Positions 33,450 through 40,588 of a DNA stretch of 40,588 bases are shown in pieces; positions within the stretch are counted from its first letter, which is position 1; each line of letters begins with the position of its first letter. Source of the DNA: Psychromarinibacter halotolerans. Its GTDB lineage: Bacteria; Pseudomonadota; Alphaproteobacteria; Rhodobacterales; Rhodobacteraceae. The stretch covers positions 1-40,588 of the forward strand of contig NZ_JARGYD010000016.1 in assembly GCF_029168315.1 (NCBI RefSeq). Reading direction: 5' to 3'. The translations under genes were made by a program, and so were the position numbers. The notes below the pieces were generated by a model. The model was not told where the DNA came from. It did not search any database and worked only from the letters and a program-made list of their open reading frames with translations.

Positions 33450-34147
33450 CTAGCACTCCAATCTTTACCTTGTTGGCCGCCAGTTTTCTCACGTTCGCGG
33501 GATCGACTGCCTTGGCCGAGACCACGCCCCGCCCAGGTTCTCATGACAACCGCGTGCGCGTAGCGACCTGGACTGAAGGCCAGGTTTACCGTGTCGTCAC
33601 GACTCTGACCCGAGTCACCACAGTCGAATTCGGTGAGGGTGAAACCATCCGCTCGATCATCGCCGGCGATACGGTCGGGTTTCAATTCGACGGTGTCCCG
33701 GGTGGCCGTGCCTTCGCCATCAAGCCGACAGCATCTGGCGTCGCCACCAACATCACCGTCTACACCAACCGCCGCTCCTACTACTTCCATGTCGTCGAAG
33801 CCCGGGAGACGCCGCATTATGTCGTGCAGTTCCGCTACCCTGAAAGCCGCGTGCAACCCACCAGGGCGGTTGCGGCCGATGCGCCGAACGCGAACTATGC
33901 GGTCAGCGCCCGAGAAGAGTTCACGCCGACGGCCATCTGGGATGATGGTACCTTCACGTATTTCCGGTTCGCACGGAATGCGCCGGTGCCCGCCATCTTC
34001 CGATATTCGAACGGCAGGGAACGCGCGGTGAACAGCCAGGCCTTGAGTGACGGCGTCATCCGCGTGTCCGGCGTCAACCGACAATGGGTCCTTCGCCTTG
34101 GCGAAGAGGTGATTTGCGTCCAGGACGCAGGACAGGCCACATCATGA
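33446..34147 (+). CDS. virB9: VirB9-like outer-membrane core protein
   Basis: This 233-residue protein has a signal peptide (residues 1-24, ending ALA) and two beta-rich domains. N-terminal motifs include VATWTEGQVYRVVTTLTRVT and FAIKPTASGVATNITVYTNR; the C-terminal half contains TPTAIWDDGTFTYFRFARN. This is the CagX/VirB9 pattern. With VirB7 and VirB10 it makes the outer-membrane core complex. It overlaps virB8 and virB10 by 4 nt each. Confidence 0.92.
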   Translation: MTSTPIFTLLAASFLTFAGSTALAETTPRPGSHDNRVRVATWTEGQVYRVVTTLTRVTTVEFGEGETIRSIIAGDTVGFQFDGVPGGRAFAIKPTASGVATNITVYTNRRSYYFHVVEARETPHYVVQFRYPESRVQPTRAVAADAPNANYAVSAREEFTPTAIWDDGTFTYFRFARNAPVPAIFRYSNGRERAVNSQALSDGVIRVSGVNRQWVLRLGEEVICVQDAGQATS

Positions 34148-35469
34148 CCGAAGGTACGGAAGACCTCGCCGCGCGCCTCGCGGCTCTCGAAGGTTCGACG
34201 GGCAAAGCGAAGGCCAACAAGCGGCCTGCGCCGCTTGCCGCGATCCTTGGAGTCGTCGGCATCGCCGCAGCAGGTGGTCTGGCGTGGGCCGCCCTGCAGC
34301 CGTCGGCAGAAACACCAATGGCGACCGCCGCGCCGGAAGAGTTCCAGAGCAGCGGCCCCGGATTCGGAGATCTGGCGCCGATTTCTGCCCCAGAGCCCAG
34401 CCAAGCCCCGCCTACGGACACAGGTCCGAGCGAGTCGGAACTCGCGCTGATGGAAAGTCTTGCGACATTGAGAGCGGAACTCGAGGAACTACGCGCAAGA
34501 CCGGCCGAGGCCGCGGATAGCGGGGCGGAGCAGGCTATTGCCGACCTGACGGCGCAAATTGCCACCTTACAGGAAGCATCCGCCGAGGCTCAGCGTGCCC
34601 TCGAGCGGCAACTGACCGAGCGGGATCGCGAATTGGATCAGCTCCGCATGGACTTGGAACTTGCACGGCTTGCACCACCAGAGCCGACCTCATTGGGACC
34701 AAGTGAAGAAGAATTGCGGCTGGCCGAACTCGAAAGGCGGCGCGCAGCCGAAGCTGAGGCCCGCGCAGAGCGCATCGCGTCTCCTATGATCGCGTTCTCC
34801 GGGATGGGCGCGGGTGCGGATAGGGAGAATACGCTGGAAGCCGCGCGTCTGAATGCAGATGAAGCCTTTGTTCGTTCGGGCGCGCAACCAGCACAGGTGA
34901 CACGTGCCGAAGTGATCGCGAACCCATCGAACACGGTTGTTCAGGGCACCATGATTCAGGCTGTGACAGAGACGGCCCTCGACAGCACACTGCCCGGCGC
35001 GATCCGCGCCATCGTCTCGGAAGACGTCCATTCTTTCGATGGAACGCGTATCCTGATCCCGCGCGGCGCGCGGCTGATCGGGCGCTACCGCTCTGATGTC
35101 GCACTTGCCCAATCGCGCGTCATGGTGGCATGGGATCGGATCATCTTGCCCGATAATCAGACCGTGCAGATCAGCGCCTTCGGTGGAGACGAACTCGGCC
35201 GTACTGGCACCACCGGGTTTGTCGACACCCGTTTCGCGCAACGCTTCGGCTCCGCCGCGCTGATCTCCTTGATCGGCGCCTTGCCTGCGGCTGCAGCGGG
35301 TCAAATCGACAGCGAGGCGGCGGCCGATGTTGCGAGTGATGTCGGCACCGACCTGCGCGATAGCACGCAAAGCGTGATGCAGGACTATCTGGCGATCCGG
35401 CCAGTGATACATGTCGATCAGGGTACACGGATCACGGTCATGGTTGATCGTGACCTCGAGATTTTCTGA
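34144..35469 (+). CDS. virB10: VirB10/TrbI-like core protein
   Basis: This 441-residue protein spans both membranes of the secretion channel. It has a cytoplasmic N-terminus, one membrane helix (about residues 28-48; LAAILGVVGIAAAGGLAWAAL, in part), a Pro/Ser linker, a coiled coil (about 95-230, rich in Glu and Leu) and a C-terminal TrbI domain (about 275-441; VQGTMIQAVTETALDSTLPG, then GTRILIPRGARLIGRYRSDV). ATG 34144 overlaps the virB9 stop; an in-frame ATG 60 nt earlier is an unlikely start. Confidence 0.93.
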   Translation: MTEGTEDLAARLAALEGSTGKAKANKRPAPLAAILGVVGIAAAGGLAWAALQPSAETPMATAAPEEFQSSGPGFGDLAPISAPEPSQAPPTDTGPSESELALMESLATLRAELEELRARPAEAADSGAEQAIADLTAQIATLQEASAEAQRALERQLTERDRELDQLRMDLELARLAPPEPTSLGPSEEELRLAELERRRAAEAEARAERIASPMIAFSGMGAGADRENTLEAARLNADEAFVRSGAQPAQVTRAEVIANPSNTVVQGTMIQAVTETALDSTLPGAIRAIVSEDVHSFDGTRILIPRGARLIGRYRSDVALAQSRVMVAWDRIILPDNQTVQISAFGGDELGRTGTTGFVDTRFAQRFGSAALISLIGALPAAAAGQIDSEAAADVASDVGTDLRDSTQSVMQDYLAIRPVIHVDQGTRITVMVDRDLEIF

Positions 35470-35470
35470 C

Positions 35471-36505
35471 ATGGCTGCAAGTTATCTGGAAGCGTCGCTC
35501 GACCGTTTCGGCCCCGAGGTCCTGCGCGACGACACGATCGAGATCTGCATCAATCCCGACGGACAAGTCTGGGGCGAATTCCAGGGCGATCACTTCATGC
35601 GAGGTCTCGGCAGCCCGCTGAGCCAGACCGAGATCAAGGACCTCGGCAACCAGATCGCCTCGGCCGCCTCGACGACGCTCAGCACGAAGAAGCCCATTGT
35701 CTCGGTCTCGATCCTATATCGAGATCGCCCGATCCGCGCGCAGGTGATCCAGCCACCGGCAGTCGAGGGCGGGTTTTCAATATCGTTGCGCTTCTTCTCC
35801 TCCCTGCCGCTGGAGGCAATCCGGCTCGGCTTCCTCTATGGAAAGGAGCGCAGCCTCGAAGGTCTGCGGCGCGAACGAAACGCCGCGCTGCGCGATGTGG
35901 TTGCCTCCGGCGACATCGACGCCGCGCTGCGCTTCTGCGTCGAGAACAAGCTCAACATGATCGTTTCGGGCGGTACATCGACCGGCAAGACGGTCGCGGC
36001 GCGCAAGATCCTTTCGCTCATCCCGCCCGAAGAGCGGATCATCACCATCGAGGAGGCGGCCGAGCTGCGCCCCGAGCAGCCCAATGCCGTGACTTTGATC
36101 GTGGACCGGGACACGGATGCCCGCAGTGCAGATGTGCTCTTGGCCTCAACGCTTCGCATGCGACCCGACCGGATCGTCCTGGGCGAAGTCCGCGGGCGCG
36201 AGGCGATGACGTTTCTCGAGGCAATCAATACCGGCCACGGTGGATCGCTGACTACGCTCCATGCCGAGACTCCACAACTTGCTGTTCGCCGCCTCGCCAT
36301 CGCCGCCCTGAAAACCGATGTGCCAATGACCTACGCCGACATGATCGATTATATTGAGGGCTCGATCGACGTGATCATTCAGGCAGGCCGCCATGAAGGC
36401 ACGCGCGGGATCACCGAGTTCTTTCTCCCGGGCCAAACCACAGATTTGAACCTCGACACGGTCGACGGCAGAGGCAACAAGAGCCCCTCCGTTGCCGCTG
36501 AGTAA
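35471..36505 (+). CDS. virB11: VirB11 secretion ATPase
   Basis: This 344-residue cytoplasmic hexameric ATPase has the N-terminal domain (about residues 1-155), Walker A GGTSTGKT (near 167-174), an Asp box (TIEEAAELR), Walker B RIVLGEVRG (near 231-240) and the His box GHGGSLTTLHA (near 255). It switches the system between pilus building and transfer. The ATG is 1 bp after the virB10 stop. Confidence 0.95.
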   Translation: MAASYLEASLDRFGPEVLRDDTIEICINPDGQVWGEFQGDHFMRGLGSPLSQTEIKDLGNQIASAASTTLSTKKPIVSVSILYRDRPIRAQVIQPPAVEGGFSISLRFFSSLPLEAIRLGFLYGKERSLEGLRRERNAALRDVVASGDIDAALRFCVENKLNMIVSGGTSTGKTVAARKILSLIPPEERIITIEEAAELRPEQPNAVTLIVDRDTDARSADVLLASTLRMRPDRIVLGEVRGREAMTFLEAINTGHGGSLTTLHAETPQLAVRRLAIAALKTDVPMTYADMIDYIEGSIDVIIQAGRHEGTRGITEFFLPGQTTDLNLDTVDGRGNKSPSVAAE

Positions 36506-36521
36506 GAAAGGAACCCCCCAG

Positions 36522-36941
36522 ATGCGAAAACCAATTCTCGCACTCATGCTTGCCGCCTTGGCGGGCCCCCTTGCGGCGCAGACTTCGCCTCCGATCTCAA
36601 ACGATCTCACGGTCGATATGTCGCCTCAACAATACCGGATCTGCAACGATCGTCCGGCGCGCCCGACCTGGATGGACGAAATCAATCCGCGGGAAGCTTA
36701 CAAGGCAGCAGCTTTGATGGAGTTGTACGAAATTCGGGCCTGGGAGGAGATCGCTGAATCTGGCGACTGCAGCTGTGAAACCCGCTTTCCCGCTTGGGAT
36801 AGCTCCGATGGCGAATATCATGAAAGGTATGCAGGCCTTAGCCAAGCCGAGCATTCAGCGTTTCGCCGCGACTGGATTGAAGTAAGGAAGCAACTCGAGC
36901 CGAGCGTGCGTACAATCTGCGAAGCTCAAGGCAACTGGTAA
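36522..36941 (+). CDS. Secreted cysteine-containing protein between virB11 and virB6
   Basis: This 139-residue protein has a signal peptide (MRKPILALMLAALAGPLAAQ, residues 1-20) and a mature part with four cysteines (RICNDRP; GDCSCETRF; RTICEAQGNW). It is probably periplasmic with disulfides. AGAAAGGAACCCCCCAG precedes the ATG. Its stop overlaps the virB6 ATG by 1 nt. I do not recognise a named family. It may be a channel accessory protein. Confidence 0.75.
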   Translation: MRKPILALMLAALAGPLAAQTSPPISNDLTVDMSPQQYRICNDRPARPTWMDEINPREAYKAAALMELYEIRAWEEIAESGDCSCETRFPAWDSSDGEYHERYAGLSQAEHSAFRRDWIEVRKQLEPSVRTICEAQGNW

Positions 36942-37954
36942 TGGGCGTCGTCAGCTGGATGGTCGGAACGGCAGACGCGTTCCTTGTCGATGCCGCTGAG
37001 TCCCAGTTCGGGGCCGTGGCAAGCAATACCGGCACGATCGTCCTGCTGATGGTCACGCTTTCGCTAATCGGCGTCTGCATCAACATGGCATTCCAGTTCC
37101 GCAGCATGGATGGGGCCAACTTCTTCTGGTACCTGATCAAGCTGACCCTTATCGGTCTGTTCGCCTTCAATTGGGCAAACTTCAATGCAGTAGCAAACGC
37201 AGTCATTGGAGGCTTGGACTACGTCGCTGGCGCACTGGTGTCTTCGGTTGGCGGCGGCGGAGCCGGAGCCACACACTTTGCCGGCGAATTCGACATCCTG
37301 ATCGAAAAATTCAGCCAGTACCTGAATGCCATCGGCAGCAACCTGAACTGGATGACGGGCGCGATCCTAGGCGGCATCGGGCTTATTCTTTTGAGCCTCC
37401 TTGGCTTCATGACCGGCATCGTCCTCATATTCGCCAAGATGATGCTGACACTCATGCTTGGTCTTGCTCCGATCATGATCGCACTGTCGCTCTTCGACGC
37501 GACCAAGGACTTCTTCCATAGGTGGGTCTCGACGACGGTCAGCTATGCCTTCTACCCCATCGTCATCGCAGCTATGTTCTCGACCGTCGTCGGCATGGCG
37601 AATTCTCTGCTCGCCCAACTCGGTGATCCGAACTCGGCAACCAACATCGGATCGCTGGTGCCGTTCTTCGTGATGGTGTTCCTGGCCAAGGGCTTCGTCG
37701 CCGCAACGCCCCTGATCGTGCGGGGGATCTCGGGCAACTTGATGGTGGCAGCCGCGCCCGCCGTTGTCGCCGGATCGACCGGGATCATGCGCGGGCTCTT
37801 CAATACAGCGGGCGTCAAAGGGAGGTCACGGATCGGGGCGTTGACCACCGGGGAGGTGATCGGACGGGGCGTTACGCAGAGCCCGGCGGCTATACGGACG
37901 GCTAGCGTACGACTGGCCAGGATGGCGGAACGAGCTAGAAGACTGGGTGCCTAG
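36941..37954 (+). CDS. virB6: VirB6/TrbL-like inner-membrane channel protein
   Basis: This 337-residue protein has about six hydrophobic segments, including TGTIVLLMVTLSLIGVCINMAF, then ILGGIGLILLSLLGFMTGIVLIFAKMMLTLMLGLAPIMIALSLF in parts, with the VirB6/TrbL-type FAKMMLTLMLGLAPIMIALSLFDATKDF core (residues about 165-195), quoted here only to name its position. It forms the inner-membrane part of the translocation channel. It is the last gene of the VirB operon in the window. No terminator is obvious in the 121-bp gap to the convergent qatD gene. Confidence 0.9.
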   Translation: MGVVSWMVGTADAFLVDAAESQFGAVASNTGTIVLLMVTLSLIGVCINMAFQFRSMDGANFFWYLIKLTLIGLFAFNWANFNAVANAVIGGLDYVAGALVSSVGGGGAGATHFAGEFDILIEKFSQYLNAIGSNLNWMTGAILGGIGLILLSLLGFMTGIVLIFAKMMLTLMLGLAPIMIALSLFDATKDFFHRWVSTTVSYAFYPIVIAAMFSTVVGMANSLLAQLGDPNSATNIGSLVPFFVMVFLAKGFVAATPLIVRGISGNLMVAAAPAVVAGSTGIMRGLFNTAGVKGRSRIGALTTGEVIGRGVTQSPAAIRTASVRLARMAERARRLGA

Positions 37955-38075
37955 TGTACGTAGACCACCATCTCTGCAGCATTCAAGCTGTGTGATTGGG
38001 GGAAGGTTCATTCCAACGGAAATTCGCGTGTTCGTCGCCGAATACCTTTCACCCAAAGACATCAAGATGTGTGTT

Positions 38076-38831
38076 CTAACCGGTATTCAATAACCTCTTG
38101 AGATTCAGTAAAATTTGCATGCGGGTGGCCTCCGCCGACAATCCCATCGTCGAGGCGATCACTTCTACAGTATAACCTACGTCGCCGGGATCAACTGGCT
38201 TGTCGCCACGAGCTACGAAGGGGCCGTCCGTCTCTGTCAACACCCGGTCGATTGGAATTTCGCGCATCACGCGCATCCCGGTGTCGGAAGCGAGCATGCC
38301 CTCGTTAACGGAGAAATAGCAGCCGCGATCAACAGCCCTGCGCACATCGGCCTTGCTGCCAGTGAACCAATGCAAGACGACGCCCGCCCGATCTGGCGGT
38401 AGATGCTCATCGAGCATGTCCAGGACCGGCTTCGTCGCCCTGACGCTATGCAGACTCAAGATCTTGTCGCCTTGCTGAGCGCAGGCTCGAAGAATTCTGC
38501 CGAAGACAGACTGTTGCAACTCGAAAGAGCGATAATGAGCGGGTCCGCGATCAAGCCCGATTTCCCCAACGTAACGCGTCCGCGGCAAGAGCTTCTCGAA
38601 CAGGTCGAGCTCAAGATGGCGATCGGCGACGAGCTGCGGATGCAGACCGAGCCCAACCCTTACGAAGTCGCTGTCTGCGGACAGTTCAACATTCCTTTCA
38701 AACGCCTTCGGGGTCGTCGTGACCGCCAAGGTCGCTACGCGCTTGCGATCGCAGGCTGCAATCGCCCTCGCGAGGTCGGGATAGAGGTCGAGATGCGTAT
38801 GGAAATCCACGTAGTCAGGCCGCATGGTCAC
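38076..38831 (-). CDS. qatD: QatD: TatD-family metal-dependent nuclease of a Qat defence locus
   Basis: This 251-residue protein has the TatD amidohydrolase-fold metal site: His11 and His13 (DFHTH), Glu90 (VGEIGLD), His128 (LSLHS), His154 (VLHWFTG) and Asp202 (LTETDGPF). The family contains DNases. Its gene overlaps qatC by 4 nt. The order QatB-QatC-QatD on the minus strand matches the QatABCD anti-phage system, in which QatD is TatD-like. A housekeeping TatD would not normally be fused into such an operon. Confidence 0.88.
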   Translation of the reverse strand: MTMRPDYVDFHTHLDLYPDLARAIAACDRKRVATLAVTTTPKAFERNVELSADSDFVRVGLGLHPQLVADRHLELDLFEKLLPRTRYVGEIGLDRGPAHYRSFELQQSVFGRILRACAQQGDKILSLHSVRATKPVLDMLDEHLPPDRAGVVLHWFTGSKADVRRAVDRGCYFSVNEGMLASDTGMRVMREIPIDRVLTETDGPFVARGDKPVDPGDVGYTVEVIASTMGLSAEATRMQILLNLKRLLNTG

Positions 38832-40195
38832 CCGCCCGGCCGTGCCCGAACACCTTTCAGGAGCTCGGCGACTTCAAGGACGCCACGTCGAAACACGTCG
38901 GCATAATCCGGTATCTCATCCGGCTTGTCATGTAGCGGACCGGGCTTGTGGACCAGTATCTTCGCGAGATCCGGCTTCGCCCTGATCCGCTTGGCCATCA
39001 GCTGGAAGGACCTGACGTGCTCCCCTTCAGGCTGGTCGGAGGCCAGGATATGCCCCTTCAGATCCTCAACCGTGTAGAGCGTCTCATCGTCTCCATCGAG
39101 ACCGACTTCGAGCGAAGATCTACGGATCAGGCACGGAACGCAGTACCCGCAGTGTCGAGGGGAGAGCTTATTGTAGCGCGCCTTCGCCGGCGACGAGCAA
39201 GACATGGAGTTCGACACGATCTTCTGAAGGAAAAGTTTGTCGGCGCAGTTCGCAACCATCTCGCCCTTCGTCATGTGCCTGTACGGGTTGTTCAGTTCGA
39301 CGTCGAGGGCGAGAGCGTCGATTAGCCTCTGCATGCTCGCGATGAAGTGCGGATGCGCCGTCCGCGTGCTCAGCGCCCCAAATCGCAAGGGATCAAGGGG
39401 AACGTTGAGCGCGATTAGGCCGTTCTCCGGTATGTCGACGGCGGTCCTGCCATTGATCGCCGACGCTGCCAGCGTCGCCAGCGAGTAGAAGAGGAAGGAC
39501 CGTCCCCGCTGCGTGTTCTCGGTTTCCCCGGTGGTTAGATGGTGCTTATCGAACCCGAGCCGCACTCGCAGACTCTTGAAGGCCTCTTTGCCAAACTGGG
39601 TTTCCAACCTTTCGAGGATGTAAGCTTGGGCTTTGGCAGTCTCGCTATCCCAGTAATGGCTGACGAAGAATGGCCGCACACCGCCGCTCAGGAGATCGAC
39701 TGCGCCGATGAGACTGTCCAAACCTCCGGACAGGAGGCTGACTTTAGTCAGCCCGTCGATAGCCAAGCGTTTCGGAGCGACAGCAAGAGTCTTGGTCCTC
39801 TTTGTTCGGTCACGGAAGAAGACGCGCCACCGATCCCCGGAGAGGAAGCGCAACATCGACTCGATCAATCCACTGTTCGCGGACCAAGCCGCGGCTGCAG
39901 ACACCGGGACATAAAGATCGATCTCGCGGGTCCAGCCGTCTTGAGCGTTCAGCTTTCGGGAGACTCTCGTGTCACCAGCGTTAACGAGCGCGGCGAGTAC
40001 AACGAGATCTATGCCCCTCTCCGAGGGTTCCAGCCCGAGGGAGGCGAGCTGGTCCAACGCATGACCGATGCCAAAGCCCATTCGCAGATCACCGTCCAGG
40101 AAATCGATCTCGAATACGTCGGAGTCGGACTGGACCAAGTTGATCTTGCCCTTGTCGTCGGGACCGAGTCGACCGATCAGACTGAACCTTCTCAT
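38828..40195 (-). CDS. qatC: QatC: QueC-like ATP-dependent protein of a Qat defence locus
   Basis: This 455-residue protein contains a PP-loop motif SGGLDS (residues 156-161) and a QueC-type zinc site of Cys333, Cys349, Cys352 and Cys355 (SRHCGYCVPC region, preceded by MSCSS). QueC makes 7-cyano-7-deazaguanine. QatC is a longer defence-associated relative with an extra N-terminal domain of about 140 residues, as here. The start overlaps the QatB-like stop by 4 nt. It is distinguished from a queuosine biosynthesis gene by its length and neighbours. The exact reaction in defence is not shown by the sequence. Confidence 0.88.
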   Translation of the reverse strand: MRRFSLIGRLGPDDKGKINLVQSDSDVFEIDFLDGDLRMGFGIGHALDQLASLGLEPSERGIDLVVLAALVNAGDTRVSRKLNAQDGWTREIDLYVPVSAAAAWSANSGLIESMLRFLSGDRWRVFFRDRTKRTKTLAVAPKRLAIDGLTKVSLLSGGLDSLIGAVDLLSGGVRPFFVSHYWDSETAKAQAYILERLETQFGKEAFKSLRVRLGFDKHHLTTGETENTQRGRSFLFYSLATLAASAINGRTAVDIPENGLIALNVPLDPLRFGALSTRTAHPHFIASMQRLIDALALDVELNNPYRHMTKGEMVANCADKLFLQKIVSNSMSCSSPAKARYNKLSPRHCGYCVPCLIRRSSLEVGLDGDDETLYTVEDLKGHILASDQPEGEHVRSFQLMAKRIRAKPDLAKILVHKPGPLHDKPDEIPDYADVFRRGVLEVAELLKGVRARPGG

Positions 40196-40506
40196 CCGTC
40201 GTCTCCCAAGACCTCGACCAGATCGAGTGCTGCGCCGTAGAGGTCGTCGACAAAGCTATCGATGGCGGCCGCATCCAGGTCACTCAAATCGGTTCCGCGC
40301 GCATCGAACTCATCACGCACACAACCTTCGACGAAGTCATGCAACATGGCTTGCGCGCGTTCGACCCCGCCGATGTCCGAAGGCGCCGCGATGGCGTTGG
40401 TCCCTACCTCATTGAGAATTTTACCTTCGATCGAACGGCTTACGACCCCGATGAAGAACTCGCGCAAATCGTCTGCGGAGAGCTCATCGAAGTGGTTCTG
40501 TCGCAA
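40192..40506 (-). CDS. qatB: QatB-like protein, C-terminal part near the window edge
   Basis: About 104 codons on the minus strand are helical and acidic (FDELSADDLREFFIGVVSRS; LHDFVEGCVRDEFDARGTDL; IDSFVDDLYGAALDLVEVLG), which resembles the C-terminus of QatB as I recall it. Its position directly before qatC with a 4-nt overlap supports the call. Full QatB is expected to be clearly longer. In this frame stops occur at 40546-40548 and 40537-40539, so the gene would either start at TTG 40506 or be interrupted by a frameshift near the edge. qatA is expected beyond 40588. Confidence 0.6.
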   Translation of the reverse strand: MRQNHFDELSADDLREFFIGVVSRSIEGKILNEVGTNAIAAPSDIGGVERAQAMLHDFVEGCVRDEFDARGTDLSDLDAAAIDSFVDDLYGAALDLVEVLGDDG

Positions 40507-40588
40507 ACTTTCGACGTTCCGAGCGTGCGTGATATGTCAGCGTTGTCAGAGAGTTGGTGAGAGGCGTTTGGTGTGATCGAGTTCAAGG

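Noticed and set aside
38076..38831. Housekeeping TatD nuclease
   Set aside because: The 4-nt overlap with a QueC-like 455-residue gene and the QatB-like gene before it fit the Qat defence locus much better.
38828..40195. Queuosine biosynthesis enzyme QueC
   Set aside because: It is about twice the usual QueC length, has an added N-terminal domain, and no other queuosine genes are adjacent.
1..40588. CRISPR arrays, tRNA or rRNA genes
   Set aside because: No regularly spaced repeat series, cloverleaf-like sequence with a TTCGAAT-type arm, or rRNA segment was found on reading both strands. This was by eye and not by covariance search.

Overview
The window looks like DNA from an alphaproteobacterium of the Rhodobacterales (Roseobacter or Paracoccus-like). 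It is GC-rich, carries DctP-type TRAP transporters and phthalate-type aromatic catabolism genes, and has a VirB secretion operon of the kind seen on conjugative plasmids of that order. These are family-level judgements made by reading the sequence; no database search was run.

Region 1 (about 1-17,640) is a catabolic and uptake island. A complete TRAP transporter (419-3347) is followed by an aldehyde dehydrogenase (3404-4864). Convergent to it is a 3-hydroxyacyl-CoA dehydrogenase-like gene (4926-5912, minus), divergent from an IclR regulator (6251-7042). A Rieske oxygenase (7143-8420, minus) is divergent from an operon encoding its reductase, a Gfo/Idh/MocA-type dihydrodiol dehydrogenase, a 4,5-dihydroxyphthalate decarboxylase-like protein, a small unknown protein, an EamA/DMT transporter and a ThDP-dependent enzyme. 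A MarR regulator follows (15029-15550). The oxygenase, reductase, dehydrogenase and decarboxylase are the four steps that take phthalate to protocatechuate, so the substrate is probably an aromatic carboxylate of that kind. A quasi-palindrome of the form TTAGATAGCT(T/A)A occurs upstream of both the TRAP operon and the oxygenase/reductase promoter and is a good candidate MarR operator. An isochorismatase-fold hydrolase, a second IclR regulator and a second TRAP binding-protein gene complete the island. That last gene is cut off at about 17,622 by an IS5-family remnant.

Region 2 (about 17,620-26,500) is mobile-element backbone. It holds the IS5 remnant fused to a WGR-domain gene fragment, a ParDE-like toxin-antitoxin pair, a small HTH protein with paired palindromes in its 5' coding end, and a three-gene overlapping operon of one serine recombinase plus two ParB-like proteins. 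Next come a wHTH protein with an upstream 14-bp-arm palindrome, a secreted protein, a second ParDE pair and another small secreted protein.

Region 3 (26,695-37,954) is a compact VirB type IV secretion operon, mostly translationally coupled: unknown gene, virB1, virB2, virB3, virB4, a small lipoprotein, a VirB5-like/transglycosylase chimera, virB5, virB8, virB9, virB10, virB11, a secreted Cys-containing protein, virB6. A 30-bp element upstream of this operon is repeated, with one mismatch and in inverted orientation, upstream of the secreted-protein gene at 24524-25177. This suggests one promoter/operator drives both. No coupling protein or relaxase gene is seen inside the window.

Region 4 (38,076 to the right edge) is the 3' part of a Qat-type anti-phage locus on the minus strand: qatD (TatD-like nuclease), qatC (QueC-like) and the C-terminal part of a QatB-like protein. 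Genes overlap by 4 nt, and qatA would lie beyond the right edge. A defence locus therefore sits directly next to a conjugation operon.
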